DNA of 64,000 nt. It comes from Betaproteobacteria bacterium HGW-Betaproteobacteria-16 (GTDB lineage Bacteria > Pseudomonadota > Gammaproteobacteria > Burkholderiales > Burkholderiaceae_C). Location: positions 60,061-124,060 of the forward strand of contig PHCQ01000009.1 in NCBI GenBank assembly GCA_002840835.1, given 5' to 3'. Of this stretch, positions 37,645-46,892 are shown in pieces. Below the pieces are notes generated by a model, which worked only from the letters and a program-made list of their open reading frames with translations, searched no databases and was not told where the DNA came from. A program made the position numbers and the translations under genes. Positions within the stretch are counted from its first letter, which is position 1. Each line of letters begins with the position of its first letter.

Positions 37645-38673
37645 ATGAAATTGAAAACCCTGAAACTGACCGCCTTGGGCCTGAGTGCAGCCGCCACCCT
37701 GGTGAGCATGCCTGCCCACGCTGGCAAGGACCTGGATGCGATCAAGTCGCGCGGCACCTTGGTCTGTGGAGTCAGTACCGGTCTGGCAGGCTTCTCGGCC
37801 GCCGACAGCCAGGGCAAATGGAGCGGGCTTGATGTGGACGTGTGCCGCTCCGTGGCCGCCGCTGTGCTGGGAGACGCCAACAAGGTGCGTTATGTGCCGC
37901 TGAACGCCGCACAGCGCTTCACCGCCCTGCAATCAGGCGAAGTGGACTTGCTGCCCCGCAACACCACCTGGACCCTGACCCGCGATGCCACGCTGGGCCT
38001 GCACTTCACGGGCGTGAACTTCTACGACGGCCAGGGCTTCATGGTGCCCAAGAGCCTGAACGTCAAGAGCGCCAAGGACCTCAAGGGTGCCACGGTGTGC
38101 GTGCAGTCCGGCACCACCACCGAACTCAACCTGAGCGACTACTCGCGCGCCAACAACCTGAACCTGCGCCCTGTGGTGTTCGCCGAACTGGCCGCCACCA
38201 ACGCCGCCTACTTCGCCGGCCGTTGCCAGGCTTACACCACGGACGCATCGGGCCTGGCCTCGATCCGCTCCAAGGAAGCGGCCAAGCCGGATGACCACAT
38301 GATCCTGCCGGAACTGATCTCCAAAGAACCCCTGGGCCCGGCCGTTCGCCGCGGTGACGACGAGTTCTTCGCGATTGTGAAGTGGGTCGGCTACGCGCTG
38401 CTGGAAGCCGAAGAGCTGGGCATCACGGCTGCCAATGTGGAAACCATGAAGAAGGACAGCAAGAACCCCAACGTGCTGCGTCTGCTGGGCGGCGGCACCG
38501 AAGACACGGGCAAGCTGCTGGGCCTGGACAAGGACTGGGCCGTGCGCGCCGTCAAGGCTGTGGGCAACTACGGCGAGTCCTATGAGCGCAACATCACCCC
38601 GATCGGTCTGCCGCGTGGCGTCAATGCGCTGTGGAACAAGGGCGGCTTGATGTACCCCATGCCTGCTCGCTGA
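37645..38673 (+). CDS. aapJ: General L-amino acid ABC transporter substrate-binding protein
   Basis: LDAIKSRGTLVCGVSTGLAGFSAADSQGKWSGLDVDVCRSVAAAVLGDANKVRYVPLNAAQRFTALQSGEVDLLPRNTTWTLTRD. Confidence 0.95.
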   Translation: MKLKTLKLTALGLSAAATLVSMPAHAGKDLDAIKSRGTLVCGVSTGLAGFSAADSQGKWSGLDVDVCRSVAAAVLGDANKVRYVPLNAAQRFTALQSGEVDLLPRNTTWTLTRDATLGLHFTGVNFYDGQGFMVPKSLNVKSAKDLKGATVCVQSGTTTELNLSDYSRANNLNLRPVVFAELAATNAAYFAGRCQAYTTDASGLASIRSKEAAKPDDHMILPELISKEPLGPAVRRGDDEFFAIVKWVGYALLEAEELGITAANVETMKKDSKNPNVLRLLGGGTEDTGKLLGLDKDWAVRAVKAVGNYGESYERNITPIGLPRGVNALWNKGGLMYPMPAR

Positions 38674-38690
38674 TTTTTCAGCTCGGGTTG

Positions 38691-38723
38691 ACAACGCCGG
38701 CGTGGATTTCCTGCCGGCGTTGT
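38691..38723 (+). other. Intercistronic hairpin ACAACGCCGGC...GCCGGCGTTGT between aapJ and aapQ
   Basis: Perfect 11-bp stem, 11-nt loop, no following T tract. Confidence 0.75.
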
Positions 38724-38765
38724 TGCATCTGGGACCCCCTCCCTGACGCCTCCAGGAGATTTTTC

Positions 38766-39944
38766 TTGAATTCCCCCACCAAACCTCCCCGGCCACAATG
38801 GTCGTGGCGAAGCCGCGCTGGTCGCGGTGTCATTTACCAGGCGATTGCCCTGGTGCTGATTGGCCTGTCCGTCTGGTTCCTGGCATTCAACACCCAGGAA
38901 AACATGCGCATTCGCGGTATCCAGAGCGGTTTCGACTTCCTGGGTGCCTCCGCCGGATTCGATATCGGCGAAACCATCATCGACTACGACCCCAGCGAAA
39001 CCTACGGCAAGGCCATCTGGGTCGGCGTGCTCAACACGCTGCAAGTGGCCGTGATCGGCATCATTCTCACCACCATCCTCGGCGTGCTGCTGGGCGTGGG
39101 CCGTTTCTCGCGCAACGGCCTGGTGCGTGGTATCTGTTATGGCTACGTGGAGCTGTTCCGCAACGTGCCCATCCTGCTGCAGATGCTGATGTGGTACCTG
39201 TTCTTCGTGGAAGTGCTGCCCGCTCCCGGCGATGCCTGGAACGTGGCCGACCTGTTCTACCTCAGCAAGGACGGCTTCTCTTTCCCCCGCCCCACGCAGG
39301 GCACGGGCTACATGGTGATGCTCGCCGGCCTGGTCGCTGGCGTGGCGCTCTCATGGGTCTGGCGCCGCTGGGCCTTGAAAGAGTTTGAGAAGACCGGGCA
39401 ACTGCGCAACCCGGGCTGGCCCACGCTGGGCATCATCGCAGGCTGCACCTTTCTGGGCTGGCTCGGTGGTGGCATGCCCACCGAATGGTCCATCCCTGAA
39501 GCCGGCCGATTCATGATCGAAGGTGGCGGCAGTGTCTCGCCCGAATTCATGGCGGTCCTCATCAGCCTCACGTTCTACACCGCATCGTTCGTGGCAGAAG
39601 TGGTGCGCGGTGGCATCCAGTCTGTGAGCCTGGGCCAGAAGGAAGCCTCGGCGGCGCTGGGACTGGCGCCGCGCCAGACCATGAACCTGGTGGTGTTGCC
39701 CCAGGCCATGCGCGTGATCATTCCGCCCCTGACCAACCAGTACCTCAACCTCACCAAGAACTCTTCACTGGCGGTGGCTGTGGGCTACCCCGATGTGGTC
39801 TCGATCTCGTACACAACGCTCAACCAGTCCGGCCGTGCGGTGGAGTGCATTGCCATCATCATGCTGGTCTACCTGACCACGTCGCTGTCCACCTCGTTGT
39901 TCATGAATTGGTACAACGACCGCATGGCCATCAAGGAAAGGTAA
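38766..39944 (+). CDS. aapQ: Amino acid ABC transporter permease (TTG start)
   Basis: CAGGAGAT then TTG; FNTQENMRIRGIQSGFDFLGASAGFDIGETIIDYDPSETYGKAIWVGVLNTLQVAVIG. Confidence 0.92.
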   Translation: MNSPTKPPRPQWSWRSRAGRGVIYQAIALVLIGLSVWFLAFNTQENMRIRGIQSGFDFLGASAGFDIGETIIDYDPSETYGKAIWVGVLNTLQVAVIGIILTTILGVLLGVGRFSRNGLVRGICYGYVELFRNVPILLQMLMWYLFFVEVLPAPGDAWNVADLFYLSKDGFSFPRPTQGTGYMVMLAGLVAGVALSWVWRRWALKEFEKTGQLRNPGWPTLGIIAGCTFLGWLGGGMPTEWSIPEAGRFMIEGGGSVSPEFMAVLISLTFYTASFVAEVVRGGIQSVSLGQKEASAALGLAPRQTMNLVVLPQAMRVIIPPLTNQYLNLTKNSSLAVAVGYPDVVSISYTTLNQSGRAVECIAIIMLVYLTTSLSTSLFMNWYNDRMAIKER

Positions 39945-39948
39945 CCCC

Positions 39949-41052
39949 ATGTCCGATACCTTCGTGCCGATTCCCGCGCGCCCATCGCCGGTGCGCACCA
40001 GCGGCCTCGTACCCTGGATAAGAACCAACATGTTCGGCGACTGGCGCAGCACCGCGACTTCGCTGGTCCTGATCGCACTGGTGCTCTACATCCTGCCCAA
40101 CCTCTTCAGCTGGGGGGTCTGGAACGCGGTGTTCGTCACCGATCCCCAGGCCTGCCAGGACATGCGGGGCACAGGCGCCTGCTGGGGCGTGGTGGCCGAG
40201 AAGTACCGCATCATCCTCCTGGGCCGCTACCCGTTCGAGGAGCAATGGCGACCGGTCGTGGCCACCAGCCTGATGGTGGCGGGCCTGATCGTGAGCTGCA
40301 TCCGTGTGTTCTGGAAGCCCTGGCTCGCCATCATGTGGGTGGGGATCATGGCCATCTTCTTCACGTTGATGGGCGGCGGCGTGCTGGGCCTGAGCCCCGT
40401 GCGCACCGACCTCTGGGGCGGCCTGCCACTGACGGTCCTGCTGGCCACGGTGTCGATCTTCCTGGCGTTTCCGCTTGCCATCGTGGTGGCACTGGGGCGG
40501 CGCAGCAACCTGCCGGCGATCCGCTCGGCCTGCATCGTCTACATCGAGCTCATCCGTGGCGTGCCATTGATCTCGGTGCTGTTCATGGCCTCGTTCATGT
40601 TCCCGCTGTTCATGCCCCAGGGCGTGACCATCGATGTGCTGGTGCGGGTGATCGTGGGCATCACGTTGTTCGCGGCCGCCTACATGGCCGAGATCATCCG
40701 TGGTGGCCTGCAGGCCATTCCCAAAGGTCAGCTCGAAGCAGCCGACACGCTGGGACTGAGCTACTGGCAGACGCAGCGCAAGATCGTGCTGCCTCAGGCC
40801 CTGGCCATGGTGGTGCCCAGCGTGATGAACAACTTCATCTCGATCTTCAAAGACACCTCGCTGGTGACCATCGTCTCGATGTACGAGCTCACCGGCGCCC
40901 TCTCGCTGGCGCTCAACTCCGACGTGAACTGGCGTCCTTTCAAGATCGAGGCCTACCTGTTCATCACGGTCGTCTACTTCATCTTCTGTTTCGCCATGTC
41001 GCGCTACAGCCTATGGGTGGAAAAGCAACTCTCGGCCAGCAAAGCCAGGTGA
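39949..41052 (+). CDS. aapM: Amino acid ABC transporter permease
   Basis: CWGVVAEKYRIILLGRYPFEEQWRP...YIELIRGVPLISVLFMASFMFPLFMPQGVTIDVL. Confidence 0.93.
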   Translation: MSDTFVPIPARPSPVRTSGLVPWIRTNMFGDWRSTATSLVLIALVLYILPNLFSWGVWNAVFVTDPQACQDMRGTGACWGVVAEKYRIILLGRYPFEEQWRPVVATSLMVAGLIVSCIRVFWKPWLAIMWVGIMAIFFTLMGGGVLGLSPVRTDLWGGLPLTVLLATVSIFLAFPLAIVVALGRRSNLPAIRSACIVYIELIRGVPLISVLFMASFMFPLFMPQGVTIDVLVRVIVGITLFAAAYMAEIIRGGLQAIPKGQLEAADTLGLSYWQTQRKIVLPQALAMVVPSVMNNFISIFKDTSLVTIVSMYELTGALSLALNSDVNWRPFKIEAYLFITVVYFIFCFAMSRYSLWVEKQLSASKAR

Positions 41053-41061
41053 TCAAGACCA

Positions 41062-41153
41062 CCCCCGTTTCTCGCTCACTGCGTGTAGCTCGAATCCCCC
41101 CTCAAGGGGGCGGTACCTGCGGCCCGGCGGAGCCGGTTCCGCGGCACCCCTGG
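41062..41153 (+). repeat. Dispersed stem-loop repeat, copy E (inside aap operon)
   Basis: CCCCC-TCAA-GGGGG; GGTACC-tGCGG-cCCGGC-gga-GCCGGtt-CCGC-GGCACC. Confidence 0.8.
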
Positions 41154-41196
41154 ATTCGGCCTCTTCGCTCGCAAGACTCATAACAAGGAAACTCCT

Positions 41197-41940
41197 GTGA
41201 CTGAACCCATTATTCGATTCGACAAGGTCAACAAGTGGTACGGCAATGACTTCCACGTGTTGAAGGACATTGACCTGGACGTGGCCAAGGGCGAGCGCAT
41301 CGTCATTTGCGGTCCTTCCGGCTCCGGCAAGTCCACCCTCATCCGGTGCATCAACCGGCTGGAGGAGCACCAGCAAGGCCATTTGATCGTGGACGGCACT
41401 GAACTCACCGATGACATCAAGGCCATTGACCAGGTCCGCAAGGAAGTGGGCATGGTGTTCCAGCAGTTCAACCTGTTCCCTCACCTGACCGTGCTGGAGA
41501 ACCTGACCCTTTCCCCCATGTGGGTGGGCAAGATGCCCAAGAAGGAGGCCGAAGAAAAGGCCATGGCGCAACTGGAGCGTGTGCAGATCGCCAACCAGGC
41601 TGGCAAGTACCCCTTGCAGCTCTCGGGCGGGCAGCAGCAGCGCGTGGCCATTGCTCGGGCGCTCTGTCTCACGCCCAAGATCATGCTGTTCGATGAGCCC
41701 ACCTCTGCCCTCGATCCCGAGATGATCAAGGAGGTGCTGGACGTGATGATCGAGCTGGCCAACCAGGGCATCACGATGATCTGCGTGACCCACGAAATGG
41801 GTTTCGCCAAGGCCGTGGCCGACCGCGTGATCTTCATGGACCAGGGCCAAATCGTTGAACAGAACACGCCGCACGAATTCTTCAACAACCCGCAGAACGA
41901 ACGCAGCCGCGACTTCTTGTCCAAGATCCTGGGGCATTGA
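41197..41940 (+). CDS. aapP: Amino acid ABC transporter ATP-binding protein (GTG start)
   Basis: [25 protein letters not shown]...[39 protein letters not shown]. Confidence 0.95.
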   Translation: MTEPIIRFDKVNKWYGNDFHVLKDIDLDVAKGERIVICGPSGSGKSTLIRCINRLEEHQQGHLIVDGTELTDDIKAIDQVRKEVGMVFQQFNLFPHLTVLENLTLSPMWVGKMPKKEAEEKAMAQLERVQIANQAGKYPLQLSGGQQQRVAIARALCLTPKIMLFDEPTSALDPEMIKEVLDVMIELANQGITMICVTHEMGFAKAVADRVIFMDQGQIVEQNTPHEFFNNPQNERSRDFLSKILGH

Positions 41941-41947
41941 GAGATCA

Positions 41948-42075
41948 CCCCCCTGCGCAGGGCAGGTCTTTCACCCCCTGCGCCGCTGAGGCGGCTTCCC
42001 CCTCTCTTGCGCCTTCGGCTTGGAGGGGGACGACGGCTCGGGCCGGCGGAGCCGGACCCTTGTCGCCCCTGGAAT
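41948..42075 (+). repeat. Dispersed stem-loop repeat, copy F
   Basis: CCCCCTC (41998-42004)/GAGGGGG (42023-42029); CGAC (42031)/GTCG (42065) around GGGCCGGC-gga-GCCGGACCC. Confidence 0.8.
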
Positions 42076-42105
42076 GGAGGCACTTCGCTCCGGAGAGGAT
42101 CAGCC

Positions 42106-42160
42106 ACTCCCTGCGCCGCTGAGGCGGCCTCCCCCCTCTCCTCTTGCGCGGCCTCTCGCC
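42106..42160 (+). repeat. Partial tandem copy of the same repeat (F2)
   Basis: CCCTGCGCCGCTGAGGCGGCCTCCCCCCTCTC repeats the start of copy F (41978-42004). Confidence 0.75.
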
Positions 42161-42268
42161 CCGAATCAGAAACCTCCACTTACACGGTGTTTCGCATGCA
42201 GGTTTGACCGACTTGTAGGGGTCACGTGGCGCTGCCACAATGCGCGGACTTTCTGATCAGGACCGTGC

Positions 42269-43348
42269 ATGACATCCCAACCGCCCTTTACCGTTCAACG
42301 CCTCACATGGTTGCGCTGGAGCTGCACCACCGCCGTTGGCCTGTCGTTGTGGTGCGCGGGTGCGGCTCTGGCTTTTGATGCGCAAGGCCATCGCGGAGCT
42401 CGCGGACTGGCGCCTGAAAACACGCTGGCCGGGTTCGAGCAAGCGTTGTCCATTGGTGTGAGCACCCTTGAACTTGACGTGGTGCTCAGCGCAGAAGGGG
42501 TTCCGGTGGTCTCGCACGACACCGTGCCCAACCCGGACATCACGCGCGACGCCAGCCATCAGTGGCTGAAGGCGCGGGGACGTCCGTTCAACAAACTGAG
42601 TCTGGACGAAATCGCGAGCTTTGACGTGGGACGCATCAACCCTGGCAGTCGCTACGCGCGGGACTTTGCCAGCCAGCGGCCTGTTGATGGTGAACGCATT
42701 CCCACGCTGGCCGCCTTGTTCAAGCGGATCAAGACGCTGAGGGCGGATCACACGCGCTTCAACATCGAGCTCAAGCACAACCCCAATCACCCGAACGAAT
42801 CGCCTGAACAGGCCGAATTCGTGCGCGCCGTGCTGGAAGTGATCCAACAACACGGCATGAGCTCGCGCACCACGATCCAGAGTTTTGACTGGCACCTGCT
42901 CCGCGAGGTCCATCGGGCAGCGCCAGACATGCCGCTGTCCCATCTCTCGGCACAACGTGAACACTTTGACACCCTGAGCTCGGGTGTGTGGACCGACAGT
43001 CTGAAACTCGCCAATTTCGAAGACGCACCTTCGATGGTGGCCGCCGCGGGGGGCAAGCTCTGGTCACCCCATTTCCAGGATCTCAGCCAGCCGGTGCTGA
43101 CGCGCGCCCGTGCACTGAACCTGCGCGTGATCCCCTGGACCGTCAACGAAATACCCGACATGGGACGGTTGATCGACTGGGGTGTGGACGGCATCATCAC
43201 CGACTACCCTGATCGCTTGCGCACCGTCATGCAGCGCAGAGGCATGGAACTGCCACCCGCCATTGACCTGCCCGACGACAAGCGGGCCGAAGCCGTCTTG
43301 CCCGTGCACGAGCCGGTGCCGTTTGGCGTGGCGCCCGACTTGCGTTGA
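42269..43348 (+). CDS. Glycerophosphodiester phosphodiesterase
   Basis: DAQGHRGARGLAPENTLAGFEQALSIGVSTLELDVVLSAEGVPVVSHD...IPWTVNEIPDMGRLIDWGVDGIITDYPD. Confidence 0.94.
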   Translation: MTSQPPFTVQRLTWLRWSCTTAVGLSLWCAGAALAFDAQGHRGARGLAPENTLAGFEQALSIGVSTLELDVVLSAEGVPVVSHDTVPNPDITRDASHQWLKARGRPFNKLSLDEIASFDVGRINPGSRYARDFASQRPVDGERIPTLAALFKRIKTLRADHTRFNIELKHNPNHPNESPEQAEFVRAVLEVIQQHGMSSRTTIQSFDWHLLREVHRAAPDMPLSHLSAQREHFDTLSSGVWTDSLKLANFEDAPSMVAAAGGKLWSPHFQDLSQPVLTRARALNLRVIPWTVNEIPDMGRLIDWGVDGIITDYPDRLRTVMQRRGMELPPAIDLPDDKRAEAVLPVHEPVPFGVAPDLR

Positions 43349-43377
43349 TGCCTCGGGCTTCAGCCCATGCTCTCGGT

Positions 43378-44826
43378 TCAGGGAGCGGGCTTCCGGGCAG
43401 CGGTAGGTGAGGCGTTCCAAGCAGTCGTGTCGATATCCAGGTCGGCGAATCTGGCAGGGTCCAGCACGGGTCGCTCAAACCCCGCCTTCAACTGCTCCTG
43501 GTAGTCCTTCAGCAGGCGCATGGCCACCGGGAACAGCATCAGGATGGCGATCAGGTTGACCAGCGCCAGCAGCCCCATCAGAGGGTCGGAGAAAAAGAAG
43601 ACCGACGTCGCTCCGGGCGCAGATGCGCCCAGGAACACCACTGCCACAATGGCCACCCGCAGCACATGCAGCGCCATGGGGTGGCCGGTCAGCTCGCTCA
43701 GCGCGGTTTCACCCAGGTAGTAGTTGTAGATGATGGAGCTGAATGCGAACAGCAGGATGGCGAAGGTCAGGTAGTACTGCGACCAGTCACCGAGGTGCGA
43801 GACCAGCGCCTGCTGGGTCAGCACGATGCCATCGACGTCCGAGGCACCCGGCACGTAGGCGCTGCTCAACAGGATCATGAAAGCCGTGCAGGAGCAGATC
43901 ACGATGGTGTCGAGAAACACCGAAAGCGACTGCGTGATGCCCTGGCTGATGGGGTGTTTCACATAGGCTGTGGCTGCCACATTGGGGGCAGAGCCCAGCC
44001 CGGCCTCGTTCGAGAACAAGCCCCGCCGAAGGCCTTGGGCAATGGCCGCCCCCATGCCACCACTCACGGCCTCTTCCAGCCCGAACGCGTTGGAAAAGAT
44101 CAAGGCCAGCACGCGTGGCACTTCCGCGATGTTGAGCACCACCACCAGCAGGGCCATGCCGATGTAGCTCAGCGCCATGACCGGAATCAAGACATCCGAA
44201 GCCTTGGCAATCCGGCGGATGCCGCCATAGACGATGAAGCCAGTGACCACGGCCAGGAACACGCCAGACCAGACGCGGTCAATGCCCAGGCTGTTGTTGA
44301 TCGCGCCAGCAAACGTGTTGCTCTGAAAGGCGTTGAAGCCAAAGGCGAACGATGCCATCAGACACACCGCATACAGGATGGACAGCCACCGGTACTGCTC
44401 GCCCAGACCATGCCGGATGTAGCTTCCTGGCCCGCCACGGTAGGTGCCGTCCGCGGTGGTGCGCTTGAAGACCTGGGCCAGCGTGCACTCGACGAGGCTG
44501 GTGGCCATGCCCACGAGGGCAATCGCCCACATCCAGAACACGGCTCCAGGTCCCCCCAGCGTGATGGCCACCGCCACCCCGGCGATGTTGCCGCCGCCCA
44601 CACGCCCGCCCAGCGAAACAAACAGGGCCTGGCGCGCACTGATCTGGTTGGGGTCGGCGTGTTCATTTTTGGGTGAGAGCACGCGAAACATGCGGGTGAA
44701 GAAACGCAGTTGCACAAACCCGGTCAAGGCGGTCATGAAGACACCAAACACGACCAGGATGGGGATCAGCGCCCAGCCCCAGGTCAGGTTTTCCAGCAAG
44801 GTGAAAAATTGGGTGATGGTTTCCAT
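43378..44826 (-). CDS. Sodium:alanine symporter (AGCS) family protein
   Basis: LGGRVGGGNIAGVAVAITLGGPGAVFWMWAIALVGMATSLVECTLAQVFK...GLFSNEAGLGSAPNVAATA. Confidence 0.94.
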   Translation of the reverse strand: METITQFFTLLENLTWGWALIPILVVFGVFMTALTGFVQLRFFTRMFRVLSPKNEHADPNQISARQALFVSLGGRVGGGNIAGVAVAITLGGPGAVFWMWAIALVGMATSLVECTLAQVFKRTTADGTYRGGPGSYIRHGLGEQYRWLSILYAVCLMASFAFGFNAFQSNTFAGAINNSLGIDRVWSGVFLAVVTGFIVYGGIRRIAKASDVLIPVMALSYIGMALLVVVLNIAEVPRVLALIFSNAFGLEEAVSGGMGAAIAQGLRRGLFSNEAGLGSAPNVAATAYVKHPISQGITQSLSVFLDTIVICSCTAFMILLSSAYVPGASDVDGIVLTQQALVSHLGDWSQYYLTFAILLFAFSSIIYNYYLGETALSELTGHPMALHVLRVAIVAVVFLGASAPGATSVFFFSDPLMGLLALVNLIAILMLFPVAMRLLKDYQEQLKAGFERPVLDPARFADLDIDTTAWNASPTAARKPAP

Positions 44827-45179
44827 GGATGCCTTTCCTCCGTTGGTTTGATGGCGTGGTCAGCTTGCGCAACGCATGCACTGGCATGGTGGTTGTGAAG
44901 GCCTTGCGGTCGACCGCGCACGCCCAGCGAGCATTCGAGGGCGCGCCAGTCGCATGATGCGACAGGAGCAAGGAACGAGCCACTGCCGACCCGGCAGAAT
45001 TGCCACAATGTGCAACCTCCAGGCGCACCACGCCCCCATGCATCGAGCGCCCTGTTCGCAGAACACAGCTCGATGAAGCTGGCTGCTCCTTCAGTCAACA
45101 GGACCTGACCGGGCATCTGCAAGATGGGCTGGCCCCCGCCGCGCGAACACGTACGATCAGACCGTCGCCCCTGGCGCGA

Positions 45180-45809
45180 TCAGCGGCACCAAGCGGCCGG
45201 CAAGAGCCACCATCGCTCGCAAGACGGCACGCCTTGCCGCTCGCCCAGCCGCCGCGCCTGTGCGAGCCAGTCGGTCTTGCGCACTTCGGAAGCGCCCAGC
45301 ACCGGACCCATGCTGTGCACGCGCACCGGCCCCACGCCGCAGAAATCCAGAATGGCGCGCTTCATCTGCACATGGCCCGGCATGCGCGTCACCCAGCGGT
45401 AATACCAGGGCGGCGAATCCATGGTCACGAGCAGTTCTGCCGAGCGCCCGGCCAGCAAGCGGTCCCAGGCGGTGCTGCCCTTTCGGTAGCGGAACGCAAA
45501 GCCGGGCAGGAGCACGCGGTCGATGAAGCCCTTGAGCAGGGCCGGCATCGCCCCCCACCACACCGGGTAGACCCACACCAGATGCTCGGCCCACAGGATC
45601 TCGGCCTGTGCCCGTTTCAGATCAGGCTCCAGCGACTGTTCGGCCCGGAAGCCCGCCGCCAGCACCGGATCGAACCGCAGTTCGCCCAATGCCAGTACCC
45701 GCACATCAGCACCGGCCTGACGTGCGCCGCTGGCATAAGCCTCCGCGAGGCCCGCACACAAGCTGTCCAAAGCCGGGTGCCCCAGCACCACCAGCACTTT
45801 TTTTGCCAT
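45180..45809 (-). CDS. NAD(P)H-dependent (flavodoxin-fold) oxidoreductase
   Basis: KVLVVLGHPALDSLCAGLAEAYASGARQAGADVRVLAL...LVWVYPVWWGAMPALLKGFIDRVLLPGFAF. Confidence 0.88.
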   Translation of the reverse strand: MAKKVLVVLGHPALDSLCAGLAEAYASGARQAGADVRVLALGELRFDPVLAAGFRAEQSLEPDLKRAQAEILWAEHLVWVYPVWWGAMPALLKGFIDRVLLPGFAFRYRKGSTAWDRLLAGRSAELLVTMDSPPWYYRWVTRMPGHVQMKRAILDFCGVGPVRVHSMGPVLGASEVRKTDWLAQARRLGERQGVPSCERWWLLPAAWCR

Positions 45810-45906
45810 GCATCGTCTCCAAGAAAAAGAAGACGGCAGTGTCGGTCTGCCCTGCGGGGCAGAGTCAATGCCTGTGTGCACTGCCCCTCGCATCCGTGAA
45901 GCAGAC

Positions 45907-46806
45907 CTACCGGGTCCACTTGCCGGATTGGGCCAGCAGATGCTCCATGAACACCTTGGCCACTGGCGAAGCCTGTTTGCCTTTCTGCCGCACGACGTGC
46001 CAGTGCGAATCAATAGGAAAGCCCTCGACTGGGAGGACCGACACACCGTGCTCGTGTGCCAGGCCATGCAGTGCATGGCTGGAAATGACGGCTACCCCCA
46101 GATTGCCGGCCACCGCTTCCTTGATGGCTTCGTTGCTGCCCAGCTCCAGGCGCAGATCGGGCTTGAAACGGAGGCGCTTGAAATGTGCGTCCACCGCCAT
46201 CCGGGTGCCTGATCCTCGCTCACGCAGGATGAACCGCAACGGGCTGAGGTCGGACAGAGCAATCTGGCGCTTCCTGGCCAGGGGATGGGAATGGGCGGCG
46301 ATCACCACCAGCGGATTGGGCATCACCACCTGATCTTCGAGATCGATATCGGTCGGCGGCATCGACATGATGTAGAGGTCGTCCAGGTTGTCTCGCAACC
46401 GCTGCACAACACCGTCGCGGTTCAACACTTCCAGTGCGATGTCGATGTCCGGGTACTTCGCACAAAAAGTGCCAAGCAGGCGCGGCACGAAGTACTTCGC
46501 GGTACTGACCACAGCCACCCTGAGCTGACCGCGTGTCAGACCTTTGGTGGCATCGATCCGTTGTTCGAACGCGGCCCAATCGTCCGCGATGGATCGCGCG
46601 GTTCTGGCCAGTTCCCTGCCGGCATCGGTCAGGTGAACGCGCCTGGAGATCACTTCGTAGAGTGGCACCCCCACCGAGTCGGACACCTCCTTGAGCTGCA
46701 TGGACGCCGTGGGTTGAGTCACGTGGCACGCCCGCGCCGCACGGCTGACGCTTCCTGTGTCTGCAAGCGCGAGGAAAAGTCGGAGCTGCCGAAACGTGAC
46801 ATTCAT
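45907..46806 (-). CDS. LysR-family regulator (CbbR/CmpR-like)
   Basis: MNVTFRQLRLFLALADTGSVSRAARACHVTQPTASMQLKEVSDSVGVPLYEVISRRVHLTDAGREL. Confidence 0.92.
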   Translation of the reverse strand: MNVTFRQLRLFLALADTGSVSRAARACHVTQPTASMQLKEVSDSVGVPLYEVISRRVHLTDAGRELARTARSIADDWAAFEQRIDATKGLTRGQLRVAVVSTAKYFVPRLLGTFCAKYPDIDIALEVLNRDGVVQRLRDNLDDLYIMSMPPTDIDLEDQVVMPNPLVVIAAHSHPLARKRQIALSDLSPLRFILRERGSGTRMAVDAHFKRLRFKPDLRLELGSNEAIKEAVAGNLGVAVISSHALHGLAHEHGVSVLPVEGFPIDSHWHVVRQKGKQASPVAKVFMEHLLAQSGKWTR

Positions 46807-46809
46807 AGG

Positions 46810-46850
46810 ATTTTACCTATTCATCGGTAGAAATAAATCGATTTTACTTA
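46810..46850. promoter_or_regulatory. Direct repeat ATTTTACCTA / ATTTTACTTA with an embedded dyad between LysR and sbtA-like genes
   Basis: 46810-46819 and 46841-46850, 31-nt period; ATTTtACCtattcatcGGTagAAAT dyad. Confidence 0.5.
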
Positions 46851-46892
46851 ATGCATTCCAACCCCTAGCATCGGCGGCAAAGGACCTGTCCC

